A stretch of 64,000 bases of DNA from Halostagnicola sp. A56. Lineage in GTDB: Archaea > Halobacteriota > Halobacteria > Halobacteriales > Natrialbaceae. A program made the translations under genes and the position numbers. The DNA is taken from positions 361,943 through 425,942 of the forward strand of contig NZ_JMIP02000014.1 in the NCBI RefSeq assembly GCF_000691505.1. The letters run 5' to 3'. Below the pieces are notes generated by a model, which searched no databases, had not been told where the DNA came from, and was given only the letters and a program-made list of their open reading frames with translations. Below are positions 1 to 10,494 of the stretch, piece by piece; the first letter of the stretch is position 1; the number at the start of each line of letters is the position of its first letter.

Positions 1-1021
1 TCCGAGGCCCGCTCGAGCAGGTCCTCGAGGGTCGCTTCGATCTCCGACTCGACGGCTTCGATGTGGCCGTTGTCGATGAGACCCCGATTCCGGAGGTAGA
101 GTTCGAACCGGTCGATGGGGTCGCGCTCGCGCCACTCTTTGACCTCCTCGTCGTCCCGGTAAACGCTCGGGTCGTCGGCAGTAGTGTGGGCCCCGAAGCG
201 GTACTGGACCGCCTCGATCAGTGTGGGTCGCAACCGATCGCTCGCCGCCGAATCTGCGGCGTCGCCATCCCCGGACGCTTCGTCGGGCGAGTCGAGCGCT
301 TTCTCTCGAGCGGCCTTCGTGACGACGTAGGTCGCGAGCGGGTCCATCCCGTCGACCTGCACGCCGTCGAATCCGTAGGCGTCTGCCTTCTGGGCGATAG
401 TGGCGCTCGCGGTCTGGCGCTCGCGGGGGACCGAGATCGCCCACTGGTTGTTGTTACAGAAAAAGACCGTCGGGGTGTCGAAGACCCCTGCGAAGTTCAT
501 CGCCTCGTGGAAGTCGCCCTCGGACGTCGACCCGTCGCCGAAGTGGACGACGCCGACGCGCTCGTCGCCCCGGAGTTTGGCCGCCCACGACCAGCCGACC
601 GCGTGGGGGATGTGCCCGGCGATCGAGATGTTCAGCGGGAAGACGTTCACGTCCGCCAGCGCGGCGTTGCCGTCCTCGTTGCCCATCCAGTACAGCAGGT
701 ACTCCCAGGGGAGGTCTCTCGAGACGACCGCCCCGTGCTCGCGGTACTGAAAGGAGAGCATGTCTTCGTCCGAGAGCGCGTACGTCGATCCGATCTGGGA
801 GCCCTCCTGACCCGCGAGCGAGGCGTAGGTCCCGAGTCGACCCTGGCGCTGGAGGCTGATCATCCGCTCGTCGAACCGCCGGCAGAACTTCATGTCCCGG
901 TACATCGCGTGCAGCGTCGACTCCTCTATGTCCGGCAGGAGGTCGGGGGCGACGACCTCGCCCATCGGATCGAGGATCTGCACGCGGTCGTCGGGAGCCC
1001 GGTCGAGTACGTCGCGTGACA
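1..1021 (-). CDS. pdhA: 2-oxoacid (pyruvate/branched-chain) dehydrogenase E1 component, alpha subunit, 3' end off window
   Basis: The reading frame is open from an ATG at 1021 to the window edge (340 residues; roughly 25-30 C-terminal residues are missing). It is a ThDP-dependent E1-alpha: the ThDP/Mg motif GDGSTSEGDFHEA...NNNQWAIS lies at residues 163-197, preceded by the typical GQEGSQIGSTYAL segment near 71-83. E1-alpha and E1-beta decarboxylate a 2-oxoacid and acylate the E2 lipoyl group. E1-beta, E2 and E3 would be expected downstream, off the left edge. Substrate choice (pyruvate or branched-chain 2-oxoacid) cannot be settled from sequence. An acidic, low-complexity insertion at about 244-262 (Asp/Ala/Ser) separates the core from the RPTLIEAVQYRFGAHTT segment; I take it as a haloarchaeal surface loop. 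Confidence 0.93.
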
Positions 1022-1103
1022 TCGGATACTCCCACGGAGGGAGGCGATCACCTTAAAATCGAGTGCACGAGCGTGACCGTCGCCGTCTCGAACAGGTTCG
1101 CTC

Positions 1104-1215
1104 GAACGCGCTGGGCCGGAAGGCGTCGGATCTGAAGACGGTGGCCAGAACGCATCGGTTTGAACGCGCTGGCCAGAACGCATCGTCCCGAACGCGCTGG
1201 GCTCGAACGCGCTGG
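1104..1215. repeat. four short direct repeats of GAACGCGCTGG between divergent genes
   Basis: GAACGCGCTGG occurs at 1104-1114, 1162-1172, 1190-1200 and 1205-1215. A second unit, GGCCAGAACGCATCG, occurs at 1143-1157 and 1171-1185. They fill the 252-bp gap between the leftward E1-alpha gene and the rightward VOC gene. No open frame here looks real. They could be regulator sites or slippage-derived repeats. Confidence 0.7.
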
Positions 1216-1273
1216 CCCGGACTGCCGTTTGGGCCACAGGTATACGGATGGCAGCCCTAGGCCGAACTGAACA

Positions 1274-1885
1274 ATGACCGACGAACCAGAAATCACCGCG
1301 ACGCCGCCGGACAGCCCGATAAGCGTCACCGGCACCGACCACATCACGCTCATCGGCAGCAACGAGGAGGACACCATCGAGTACTACCGGGACCTGCTGG
1401 GTATGCCGCTTGTGCTCAGACAGCCGAACCTCGACGATCCGAACTCCACGCACCTCTTTTTCGATACGGGCGACGGCCGGATCATCACCTTCTTCGTGAC
1501 CGACGACCGCCAGTCGGACCACCGCCCGCTGCGCAATCAGGTCGGCTCGGTTCATCACCTCTCGTTTTCGATCGACGCCGAGGAGTTCGTCGAGATCCGC
1601 GACGCCCTAGAGGAGTCCCGATACGGCTACAACGAGTTCGATCGGGGCATCTTCCACTCGCTGTATACCCGCGATCACAACGGCCTCACCATCGAACTCT
1701 CGGCGGACAAGTACGAGATCCCGGACGACCGCCGCGGCGAGGTGCTCGCGACGACCCAGCGAATCCGCGAGGAAGACGGCTCGGAGTTCGCCGAAGACAG
1801 GCATCTCGCCGCCGCGCTCGAGGAACTGGGCCTCGACGCCGAGCCCGCGGACCTGCCGGACGCGCCGACGGGCGCGGGGATCTGA
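1274..1885 (+). CDS. VOC (glyoxalase/dioxygenase superfamily) protein
   Basis: 203 residues. An N-terminal betaalphabetabetabeta module starts at TDHITLIGSN (His23) and a second half starts near VGSVHHLSFSI (His94/His95), ending in the LTIELS strand (Glu141). These are the usual metal-ligand positions of vicinal-oxygen-chelate enzymes, so metal binding is plausible. Substrate is unknown: glyoxalases, ring-cleaving dioxygenases and thiol transferases share the fold. The C-terminal 60 residues are acidic, helical and not part of the VOC core. The gene is divergent from E1-alpha and stands alone. Confidence 0.85.
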   Translation: MTDEPEITATPPDSPISVTGTDHITLIGSNEEDTIEYYRDLLGMPLVLRQPNLDDPNSTHLFFDTGDGRIITFFVTDDRQSDHRPLRNQVGSVHHLSFSIDAEEFVEIRDALEESRYGYNEFDRGIFHSLYTRDHNGLTIELSADKYEIPDDRRGEVLATTQRIREEDGSEFAEDRHLAAALEELGLDAEPADLPDAPTGAGI

Positions 1886-2000
1886 GCCCGCGTCTTGGCA
1901 CGCAGCGCCGCTCACCTTGGTCGGTTCGGAAGCACCGCCCGCGAGGAGACAATTATCCACGGGGTTGAAGTTTTATTGCCGCGGGGCCGAATAGTCGGCT

Positions 2001-2864
2001 ATGGCACTCGAGAAACCCGACCTATCGGGACAGACGGCGTTTATCACGGGAACGACGCGCGGAATCGGCAAGGCGATCGCGCTCGCGCTCGCCGAGCAGG
2101 GGTGTAACGTCGTCTCGACCGGCAAGACGAGCGAGGCAGACGACGACACGAACGACCGCGACCTCGAGGGGACCATCGAGCAAACCGCCCGCGAGGCTCG
2201 AGATCTGGGCGTCGACGCCATGCCGATTCAGGTGAACGTCCGCGAGGAACGCGAGGTCGAGGCCGCCGCCGAGCGCGCCATCGACGAGTTCGGCGAGGTC
2301 AACATCGTCATCAACAACGCCAGCGCGATCCAGATCGCGAACGTCGAAGACCTCCCCGCGAACCGCTTCGACCTGCTGACCGACGTGAACGTCCGCGGGA
2401 CCCACCTCACGTCTCGAGCCTTCCTCGATCATCTGAAGGAGGTCGAGGACTCGTGGCTGTTGACCAACGCGCCGCCCGTTACGGTGGACCGAGCGCCGGG
2501 CGAGGCACCCTACGCCTGGTCGAAACTCGGCATGACCTTCCTCACGCTCTCGCTGGCGAGCGAACTCGGGAACCACGACGTTGGCTGTAACGCCTTTTGG
2601 CCGGTCACCGCGATCGACACTCGAGCGACGCGATACTTCGGACTCGGCACCGAAGACGACTGGCGGACGCCCGACATCGTCGCCGACACCGTCCTCGAGA
2701 TCCTCGCTCGAGATCCCGCCGAGTACACCGGCAACGCCGTCTACGACGAGGAGTTGCTTCGAGAGGCGGGCCTCGAGGACTTCGCAGAGTACAACCTCAC
2801 CGAGGGCGACCCAGCGCCGATGTCCGCCCAGATGTTCGATCCCGAGTTCAATCGTCCGGCGTGA
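2001..2864 (+). CDS. short-chain dehydrogenase/reductase, HSDL2-like
   Basis: 287 residues, classical SDR fold. The nucleotide-binding motif TGTTRGIG is at 16-23, NNASA at 105-109, and the catalytic YxxxK is Tyr171/Lys175 (YAWSK). The usual catalytic Ser position falls in LLTNAPPV, so Ser is not obvious; this PPL/PPV-type segment resembles the HSDL2 subgroup. It should oxidise or reduce an alcohol or ketone with NAD(P)(H); substrate unknown. A TTTTATT box about 28 nt before the ATG supports the start and a leaderless transcript. Confidence 0.9.
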   Translation: MALEKPDLSGQTAFITGTTRGIGKAIALALAEQGCNVVSTGKTSEADDDTNDRDLEGTIEQTAREARDLGVDAMPIQVNVREEREVEAAAERAIDEFGEVNIVINNASAIQIANVEDLPANRFDLLTDVNVRGTHLTSRAFLDHLKEVEDSWLLTNAPPVTVDRAPGEAPYAWSKLGMTFLTLSLASELGNHDVGCNAFWPVTAIDTRATRYFGLGTEDDWRTPDIVADTVLEILARDPAEYTGNAVYDEELLREAGLEDFAEYNLTEGDPAPMSAQMFDPEFNRPA

Positions 2865-2922
2865 CCACGCGAGTCACGGACTCCTCGACCGGGTGATGAT
2901 TCACAGCTAGGAAAGACGCCCA

Positions 2923-4569
2923 TTACGTTTGCCGGTGCCGGTACCCGACCGCCGCCAGAAACGCGAGTAGTCCGACCGCTCCGAACAAAAGCGGCGTTGC
3001 AGTCCCGGCCGTTTCACCCGTCGCTCCGGCGAAGTCCAGCACCGGGACCTGATTCAGCGGACCGAGGTACCAACACAGCAGGAAGGTCAACTCGAACAGT
3101 CGCCGCGTTCGACTCCAGAAACCCATTGCCTGCGCGAGCGACGGGACAAAGAGGATTCCGCCGAGGAGGACGACGAGTCCACTCACTCCCGTCTCGAACA
3201 CCACAGGCCAGAGTGCAACCCCGAGAAACGCCGCGGTCACGATCGCCCCGGCAGTCCACTCCGCGAGAAGTTGTCCGTACGGTTGTCTCGAGGAGACGAT
3301 AAACGGCGTCATCTGATGGCGAAGCGTTCGGACGCCCATCGACGACCACAAGAAGATGGGCCACACCGCCGCGGCCGAGACGATCGCTCCGGTTGGAGCC
3401 GATCCGGTGAGTCCGACGAGGCCGATCAAAAACGCGCCGACGTACCACCACCACGGCTGCCCGCGGACGAGTAATCGAAATTCCTGATGGACGAGTCTCC
3501 CGAATCCGCCGGCGGATCGATCCGTCACCGGTGTCAGGGTTGGTTCTGCTGGGCGCTCATCGTCAGTGTTCCCTCCGGCCAGCAGAGTCGAGCGCAGAGA
3601 CGGCACCGCGCTACTGAGTCGATCGATGAGGCCTCTCGAATCCGAGACATCGGCCGTCGAAAACCGGTCGTAGGGAAGACTCGCGGCGAGTGCGATGGCG
3701 ATTCCGAGGAGAACCAATCCGAGCCGGTTCGCGTAGAACCAGAGCGGCCACGAGTCGCCGGTCCAGTGGAATCTGACGACTTCCGCCCCGGTCGAACCCA
3801 TCCCGAAGTTTGCCACACCCGAGCCGTCGTACCCCGGGCCGACCTCGAGCACCGCGTCGTAGGTCAGCTCTCCCAGCGCGAACAGACCGATCGTATCGGT
3901 CATCCGAGCCCAGAGCGGAATCTCCCCCGGCGCTCGATCACCCATCGCCGGAACCGCCGCAATCATGAGCGTCACAGCGCCGAAGAAATACACCGCGTTT
4001 CCCAGCGTTCCGCGCAGCCAATGAGTCGACTGAAACAGGAGCGTAACGCCGGCGACGAAACAGCCGACCGGAAGGCCGAGTAAGAAGACCGGGCCGAGAA
4101 TCCAGAGCGGGTCTGTCGGCCCGGTCCCGTGAACGAGGTGATTGAGCAGGGCTGCCGTCCCGAGCGTTCCCAGCAGGACGACGACGAGGCCGACGTGGCT
4201 ACACCACTTGCCGAGCAGCAGTTCTCGGGCGGTGGTCGACGTACTGCCGACGAGGCGCTCGACGCCGGTTTCCCGATCGCGCTCGAGCGAGCCGCTGAGG
4301 ACGTAGTAGCCGGCGAGAAACAGGATCGCTGCGCCGGTCACGCCGGCAGTAAGACCGATGTACGCCGATGTCGGTTCGCCCGCGTACTGATAGAGTTGTT
4401 CGTTGCTCGAGTCTTGATAGAAGATTTCGATCGTGCCGATGTTGACCAGATAGCCGAGGTACGCGATCACGGCTAACACGGTGAGCAATCGCCGGGATCG
4501 GATCCGCTGGAGGAAGTCCGCGCGAGCGACGTGGTACACTCGACGGGTCGACGGGGTCCCCGAGCGCAT
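2923..4569 (-). CDS. ABC-2 type transporter permease
   Basis: 548 residues with about twelve hydrophobic segments, from the first at about residues 28-50 to the last just before the C-terminal YRHRQT. The N-terminal half resembles ABC-2 permeases: a cytoplasmic start, TM1, then a loop followed by a cluster containing GSLERDRETGVERLVGSTST, a motif typical of Nos/Nat/CcmB-like exporters. Its ATG follows the stop of the ATPase gene by one base, so the two are surely co-transcribed and translationally coupled. Probable role: export of a small molecule, peptide or lipid. Substrate unknown. Confidence 0.85.
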   Translation of the reverse strand: MRSGTPSTRRVYHVARADFLQRIRSRRLLTVLAVIAYLGYLVNIGTIEIFYQDSSNEQLYQYAGEPTSAYIGLTAGVTGAAILFLAGYYVLSGSLERDRETGVERLVGSTSTTARELLLGKWCSHVGLVVVLLGTLGTAALLNHLVHGTGPTDPLWILGPVFLLGLPVGCFVAGVTLLFQSTHWLRGTLGNAVYFFGAVTLMIAAVPAMGDRAPGEIPLWARMTDTIGLFALGELTYDAVLEVGPGYDGSGVANFGMGSTGAEVVRFHWTGDSWPLWFYANRLGLVLLGIAIALAASLPYDRFSTADVSDSRGLIDRLSSAVPSLRSTLLAGGNTDDERPAEPTLTPVTDRSAGGFGRLVHQEFRLLVRGQPWWWYVGAFLIGLVGLTGSAPTGAIVSAAAVWPIFLWSSMGVRTLRHQMTPFIVSSRQPYGQLLAEWTAGAIVTAAFLGVALWPVVFETGVSGLVVLLGGILFVPSLAQAMGFWSRTRRLFELTFLLCWYLGPLNQVPVLDFAGATGETAGTATPLLFGAVGLLAFLAAVGYRHRQT

Positions 4570-4570
4570 A

Positions 4571-5446
4571 TCAGGCCGCCTCTCGTCGTTCGATCCGATC
4601 GAGGTAGGCGTCCTCGAGCGTCGGCGTCACGGGCGTCGCCTCGGGGACCGGTCGCTCGTCGGCGATCACTCGCACGCTGACCCCGTCCGCTCGCTGGACA
4701 GTGCCCGAGACCTGATACTCGCGTCGAACGGCCTCGAGGTCGTCGCGGGGCGCGACGTACTCGTAGACCTTTCCGTCGGTCGCCTCGACGAGCGACTCCG
4801 GATCCGCGTGCGTGACGAGTTCCCCTTCCTCAAGCAACGCGACCGTCTGCGCCGTCGCTTCGATGTCCGGTACGATGTGCGTCGAGAGGAGAACGACGCG
4901 GTCGCTCGCCGTCGAGGAGAGGACGTTGCGGAATCGAACCCGCTCCTCCGGATCGAGTCCGACCGTCGGTTCGTCGACGACCAGCAGGTCAGGGTCGTTT
5001 ACGAGCGACTGCGCGATGCCGACGCGCTGGCGCATCCCGCCCGAGAACGTCCGGAGCTTTTGGTCTCGAGCCTGCTGGAGGTTCGTCAGCGAGAGCAGTT
5101 CGTCGATACGAGCGTCGGCGGTTTCTCGGTCCAGCCCGCGGAGGGCGGCGATATACTCGAGGAATTCCGTCGCGGTGAGATCCGGATAGACCCCGAACTG
5201 CTGTGGGAGGTAGCCAAGTACGTCTCGGACGACCGAAGGCGTTTCGACGGTGTCGGTCCCGTTCCAGTAGGCGCTTCCGGTGGTCGGTTCGGAGACGGTC
5301 GTGATGATCCGCATTAGCGTCGACTTGCCGGCACCGTTGGGCCCGAGCAGGCCGTGAATTCCCTGCTCCAACTCGAGGTCGACGCCGCGAACGCCCCACA
5401 CGTCCTCGGCGTATCGTTTGCCGACGTTTGCCAATCGCAGATTCAT
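4571..5446 (-). CDS. ABC transporter ATP-binding protein
   Basis: 291 residues. Walker A GPNGAGKS is at 35-42, the signature SGGMRQRVGIAQ near 135-146, and Walker B LLVVDEPTVGLDP follows it, then a switch His in LLSTHIV. The C-terminal 80 residues form the accessory domain of the ABC-2 (CcmA/NatA/DrrA-like) subfamily. It energises the permease encoded one base downstream. The start is supported by a TATA-like box about 27 nt upstream. Confidence 0.95.
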   Translation of the reverse strand: MNLRLANVGKRYAEDVWGVRGVDLELEQGIHGLLGPNGAGKSTLMRIITTVSEPTTGSAYWNGTDTVETPSVVRDVLGYLPQQFGVYPDLTATEFLEYIAALRGLDRETADARIDELLSLTNLQQARDQKLRTFSGGMRQRVGIAQSLVNDPDLLVVDEPTVGLDPEERVRFRNVLSSTASDRVVLLSTHIVPDIEATAQTVALLEEGELVTHADPESLVEATDGKVYEYVAPRDDLEAVRREYQVSGTVQRADGVSVRVIADERPVPEATPVTPTLEDAYLDRIERREAA

Positions 5447-5459
5447 TAGCGAACGTAGA

Positions 5460-5491
5460 TGACAAACATAAATAAATACTATTGTCTGTCA
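5460..5491 (-). promoter_or_regulatory. ABC operon promoter with inverted repeat operator
   Basis: TGACAAACA (5460-5468) and TGTCTGTCA (5483-5491) form an inverted repeat matching at 8 of 9 positions, separated by 14 nt. On the minus strand the spacer contains a TTTATT TATA-like box about 25-30 nt before the ABC ATPase ATG at 5446. A protein on this site would cover the promoter, so it is a good repressor operator candidate. The regulator is not identifiable here. Confidence 0.5.
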
Positions 5492-5655
5492 TACTATGAA
5501 CGGAAGCTGCGCAATCGATTTCTGTCGAATCGGTGTATACTACCGGTCGCGACGCTCGGAATTGAAACGCCGAGACAGTAGGTCACGGCACGGATACGAA
5601 AACTACCGGTGAACGGACTGGTTCGAACCGGCTATCGAGGGAGTTCGAACGGGTC

Positions 5656-8600
5656 TCAGTCGTCGCTTGCCGCGTAGCCCGGCGACTCCGCTTCGGCGGG
5701 GCTCTCGGGCGTGGCCGGAAGTTCGGCGCGAACGTCGTCGCGCCCGTCCTCGGTGATCGCCTCGTGGTAGGCGTCGGGCATGACCTTCACGAACGACTCG
5801 AGTGCGCGCTCCCACTCGTCGAGCAGTTCCCGCCCGCGCTCGGAGCCGGTATAGGCGACGTGGTTCTCGACGAGTCGGCGAAGCATGGCCTCGTCTTCTG
5901 CCTCGAGCGTGTCGTGGAGGGTCACCATGCCGGTATTCGCGCGGTCGTCGAAGTCGCCGTCGGGGTCGTAGACGTAGGCGACGCCGCCGGACATCCCCGC
6001 GGCGAAGTTCGTTCCCGTCTCGCCTAACACGGCGACGACGCCGCCGGTCATGTACTCACAGCCGTGGTCGCCGACACCTTCGACGACCGCCTTGGCCGCG
6101 GAGTTTCGCACGGCGAATCGCTCGCCGGCGACGCCGTTGACGTAGAGTTCACCGCCAGTCGCACCGTACAGTGCGACGTTGCCGATGGCGACGTTTTCGG
6201 CCGGGTCGTAGGCCGCGGATTCGGGCGTCCGGATCGTCAGCTTCCCGCCGGAGAGGCCTTTGCCGACGTAGTCGTTCGCGCCGCCGTGGAGGTGCATCGA
6301 GACGCCACTGGCGAGGAACGCGCCGAAGCTCTGTCCGGCGGTCCCCTCGAGGTCGACGGTCAGCGTGTCCTCGGGAAGTCCGGCCTCGCCGTAGCGGTCG
6401 GTGACCCGGTTCGAGAGCATCGCGCCAACGGCCCGGTCGACGTTCGACACGTCGGTTGCGAGCGTGACCGGCGTCTGTTCCTCGATCGCCTGCTCGCCAG
6501 CGTCGATGAGTTTGCGGTCGAGTTGCTCCTCGAGTTCGTGGTCCTGCTCGCGGATCTTTCGGCGAACGTCGCCGTCCGGGTTCGCGAGGACGGCCGAGAG
6601 GTCGAGGTTGCGGGCTTTCGGGTGCTCAACATCGGTTCGTTGCTCGAGTACCTCGACGCGGCCGATCATCTCGTCGACCGTCTCGAAGCCGAGTTCGGCC
6701 ATGATCTCGCGGAGTTCCTGGGAGATGAACGTCATGTAGTTGATGACGTGTTCGGGCTCGCCGGGGAAGCGCTTCCGGAGATCCTCGCGCTGGGTCGCGA
6801 CGCCGACCGGGCAGGTGTTCTTGTGACACTGGCGGGCCATCACGCAGCCGCTGGTGACCAGCGACCCGGTGCCGAAGATGTACTCCTCAGCGCCAAGCAG
6901 CGCGGCGACGGCGACGTCGCGGCCGGTCTTCATCCCGCCGTCGGTCGAGACGCGAATCCGGTCTCGCAGGCCTGTCTCGCGGAGCATCTGGTTGGCTTCG
7001 GCGAGGCCGAGTTCCCAGGGGAGCCCGGCGCTCTTGATCGAGGTCCGGGGCGACGCTCCGGTGCCGCCCGAGTGGCCCGAAATGTGGACCACGTCGGCGT
7101 TGGCCTTCGCGACGCCGGCGGCGACCGTGCCGATGCCGGCCTCGCTGACGAGTTTGACGTTGATGTCCGCGTCCTCGTTGGCGGCTTTCAGATCGAAGAT
7201 CAGCTGTTTCAGGTCCTCGATGGAGTAGATGTCGTGCAGCGGCGGCGGGGAGATCAGCCCGACGCCCGGCGTCGACTTGCGGACGTGGGCGATCATCTCG
7301 TTGACCTTCGCGCCGGGGAGGTGTCCGCCCTCGCCGGGTTTCGAGCCCTGGGCCATCTTGATCTGGAGTTCGTCCGCACTCGAGAGGTACGTCGAGGTGA
7401 CGCCGAACCGGCCGGACGCGACCTGCTTTACGTTGCACTCGCGTTCGGTGTCGAACCGTTCGGGCGGTTCGCCGCCCTCGCCGGAGTTCGACTTGCCGCC
7501 GATCCGATTCATCGCGATCGAGTTGTTCTCGTGAGCCTCCGGCGAGAGGCTGCCGAGACTCATCGCGGCCGTCGAGAACCGCTCGACGATGTCCTTGATC
7601 GGTTCGACGTCTTCGATCGGAACGGGGTCGCGATCGGAGTCGAACTCGAGGAGACCGCGGAGCGTCTGGAGTTCGGTCTGCTGGTCGTTGATCAGCTCGG
7701 CGAACTCCTGATACCGCTCGTAGTCGTTCGAGCGGACCGACTGCTGGAGCGCGCCGACGGTTTCGGGGTTCCACTGGTGGTGGATGCCGTTCGATCGGTG
7801 TTCGAACTCGCCCTGACGGTCGAGTTTCGATTCGTCGTCGCCGAAGGCCGTCTCGTGGCGTTCGCGAACGTCGTCCTCGATTTCGGCGAGGCCGATCCCC
7901 TCCGTACGGTTCTCGGTGCCCTCGAAGTACTCCGTGACGAGGTCCGAGTCGAGTCCGACCGCCTCGAAGATCTGGGCTCCCTGGTAGCTCTCGACGGTCG
8001 AGATACCCATCTTGGCCATGATCTTCAACAGGCCGTCCTCGAGCGCGCCGACGTAGGCGTCGATCGCCACGTCGGTGTCCGCGCCGTCGGGACCCGCCGT
8101 GAGATCCTCGATGGTCTGGTATGCGAGATACGGGTTGACCGCGCCCGCGCCGTAGCCGACCAGCGTCGCGAAGTGGTGGACGGTGCGGGGATCCGCAGAC
8201 TCGACGACGAGTCCGACGTGGTTTCGCAAACCGTTTCGAACGAGGTGGTGATGGACCGCGCCCGTCGCGAGCAGGCTCGGGATCGCGGCCGAATCGGCGT
8301 CGACGTTGCGGTCGGAGAGGACGACGATGTCGGCACCGTCCTCGATCGCGTCGACGGTATCGGCGCGAACGCGTTCGATCGCGGCCTCGAGGGCCGCCCC
8401 TGACTCGTCGCCGTCGGGTTCGTAGGTGATGTCGATCGTCGTCGCCGAGAGCCCGTTGGCTTCACACGTTCGAACCGACTCGAGTTCCGCGTCGGTCAGG
8501 ATCGGTGAGTCGAGCACCAGTTGGCGGGCGTGTTCGGGCGACTCCTCGAGCAGGTTCCGCTGAAAGCCCAGTCGGCTCTCCAGACTCGTCACGAGTTCCT

Positions 8601-10205
8601 CGCGGATGTAGTCAAGCGGCGGGTTCGTGACCTGTGCGAAGAGCTGTTTGAAGTACGAAAACAGCGGTCGGTTGAACTCGGTGAGCACCGACAACGGCGT
8701 GTCGTCGCCCATCGAACCGACCGGGTCCTTGCCCTTCTTGGTCATCGGCTCGATCAGGTTCTCGAGTTCGTCGTGGGTGTAGCCGAAGGCCGCCTGGAAG
8801 TCCCGCAGGTCCGAAACGCGCTCCTGGGGAGTCCGATCGCTCGTGGAGACGATGTCCTCGAGCGCGACCTGCTCTTGATCCACCCACTCGCCGTAGCGGT
8901 CGTCGACGAGGTCGTCGAAGACCTCCTCGTCGGGGATGACCCGGCCCTCTTCGGGGTCGGCGAGGAACAGCTGGCCGGGCTTGAGGCGGCCGCGTTCGGC
9001 GATCTCATCCGGATTGGCCTCGAGCGCGCCGGCCTCGCTGGCCATGATCAGGCGATTGTCGGTGGTCACGTCGTACCGGCACGGGCGGAGCCCGTTCCGG
9101 TCGAGGACCGCACCGACGCGTTCGCCGTCGGTCGCGGCGACGAGCGCGGGGCCGTCCCACGGTTCGACGAGCGAGGCGTGGAAGTCGTAGAAGTCCTTGC
9201 GGTCGTCGTCCATGTGTTCGTCGCCGCGCCACGCTTCGGGCACGAGCATCCGGAGTGCGTGCTCGAGGTCTCGTCCGCCCTGCATGAGCAGTTCCAGCGC
9301 GTTATCGACGCTCGCCGTGTCGGATTGCTCGGGGTCGTCGATGATCGGTTTGACCGCCTCGAGATCCTCTAACACCTCGCTTTCGATGTCGGTCTCGCGG
9401 GCTCGCATCCAGTTGATGTTGCCCTGGATCGTGTTGAACTCCCCGTTGTGATGATGTTCCGGTAGGGGTGTGCGAGGTGCCACGCGCCGAGCGTGTTCGT
9501 CGAGAACCGCTCGTGGACCATCGCGAAGTTCGATTCGACGCGCTCGTCGGAAAGATCCGGGTAGTACGATTCGACCTGTTCGCCCTTCAACAGCCCCTTG
9601 TAGACGATGGTATCCGAATCGAGCGAGCAGACGTAGAAGCGCTCTTTGTTCTCGATATCGGCCGCTTCGACCGAATTCTCGAGGGCGCGTCGCGCGACGT
9701 AGAGTCGCCGATCGAAGTCCTCGTTGGAAATATCATCCTTCGGAGCGACGGCGACCTGCCAGACGTCCGGCTCCGATTCGACGGCCGTCTCGCCGAGTCC
9801 GTCGTTGTTCGTCGGAACGTCTCGCCACTCGAGAACCTCGAGGTCGTAGTCGGCGACGGTCGATTCGGCGAGGTCGATCAGGGACGCTCGAGCGTCGTCG
9901 TCTCGGGGCAAAAAGAGCGATCCGACGGCGTAGGTGTCCGGGAGATCCGCGTCGAGAACGGCGTCGAAAAACGCATCCGGTCGCTGCAGCATGATACCGG
10001 CTCCGTCACCGGTGTTTTCCTCGGCACCGGTGGTTCCGCGGTGTTCGAGGTTGACGAGTAGTTCGAGTCCGTCGGCGACGACGTCGTGGTCGACAGCCCC
10101 GTCGAGGTCCATTACGACGCCGACACCGCAGTTCGACCGCTCGTCCGCGGGGTCAGCGAGCCCCTGTGAACGACCGGAGGAAGATAAGTCGTGTGGCTGT
10201 GGCAT
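5656..10205 (-). pseudogene. gltB: glutamate synthase large subunit (GltB type), single-base frameshift
   Basis: With one added base the gene encodes 1516 residues, the normal size of GltB. The protein converts 2-oxoglutarate plus glutamine to two glutamates. The class II amidotransferase nucleophile is Cys26 (SNCGVG), after a 25-residue propeptide. The frame is correct to HPYRNII (about residue 252) and resumes as HNGEFNTIQGNINW in the next frame, so one base (C in ATCATCCACAAC) is missing between 9450 and 9451. Downstream all is intact: the FMN-binding synthase domain, a CX5CX4C [3Fe-4S] motif (GCVMARQCHKNTCPVG) and the C-terminal GXGXG-repeat domain. Whether this is a real mutation or a read error cannot be told; the perfect conservation of the rest suggests an error or a very recent event. 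Confidence 0.93.
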
Positions 10206-10238
10206 AGCCTCCCTTGTGAGCGTCGGCCATAAGAGGCT

Positions 10239-10272
10239 AACCCATAATGACTAAATGTATTATAAACCCATA
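10239..10272 (-). promoter_or_regulatory. gltB promoter region: TATA box flanked by repeated AACCCATA
   Basis: On the minus strand a TTTATAATA-type TATA box (about 10257-10265) lies 50-60 nt before the gltB ATG, predicting a 5' leader of about 25-30 nt. The octamer AACCCATA occurs at 10239-10246 and 10265-10272, 26 nt apart, on either side of the box. The repeat spacing (about 2.5 turns) and position suggest regulator contacts, perhaps nitrogen control; this is inference. Confidence 0.4.
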
Positions 10273-10494
10273 CAAGGGAATATAAGGTGTTATTTTCTAG
10301 TGGTTAATCACGGCAATCAGGCGGAGAAGTGTCAGAGGCACGTAGTGGTCGCTCGGGAGAGCGAACACCACGATACGTAATTAGCCGCCACCGATAAGGA
10401 TGTGGGGGCTAATCCATTAGGCCCGGTAATTGATGTCGGATAGAATCGACGATCGTTCGGTCGCGGTTCAGAGCACTTCTCAAAACGGCGACAG

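Noticed and set aside
6064-8403. 779-codon open frame on the plus strand across gltB
   Set aside because: It lies antisense to the well-conserved gltB; its sequence (RDDEVDRV, Val/Arg-rich) has no domain. It is a shadow caused by high-GC codon bias.
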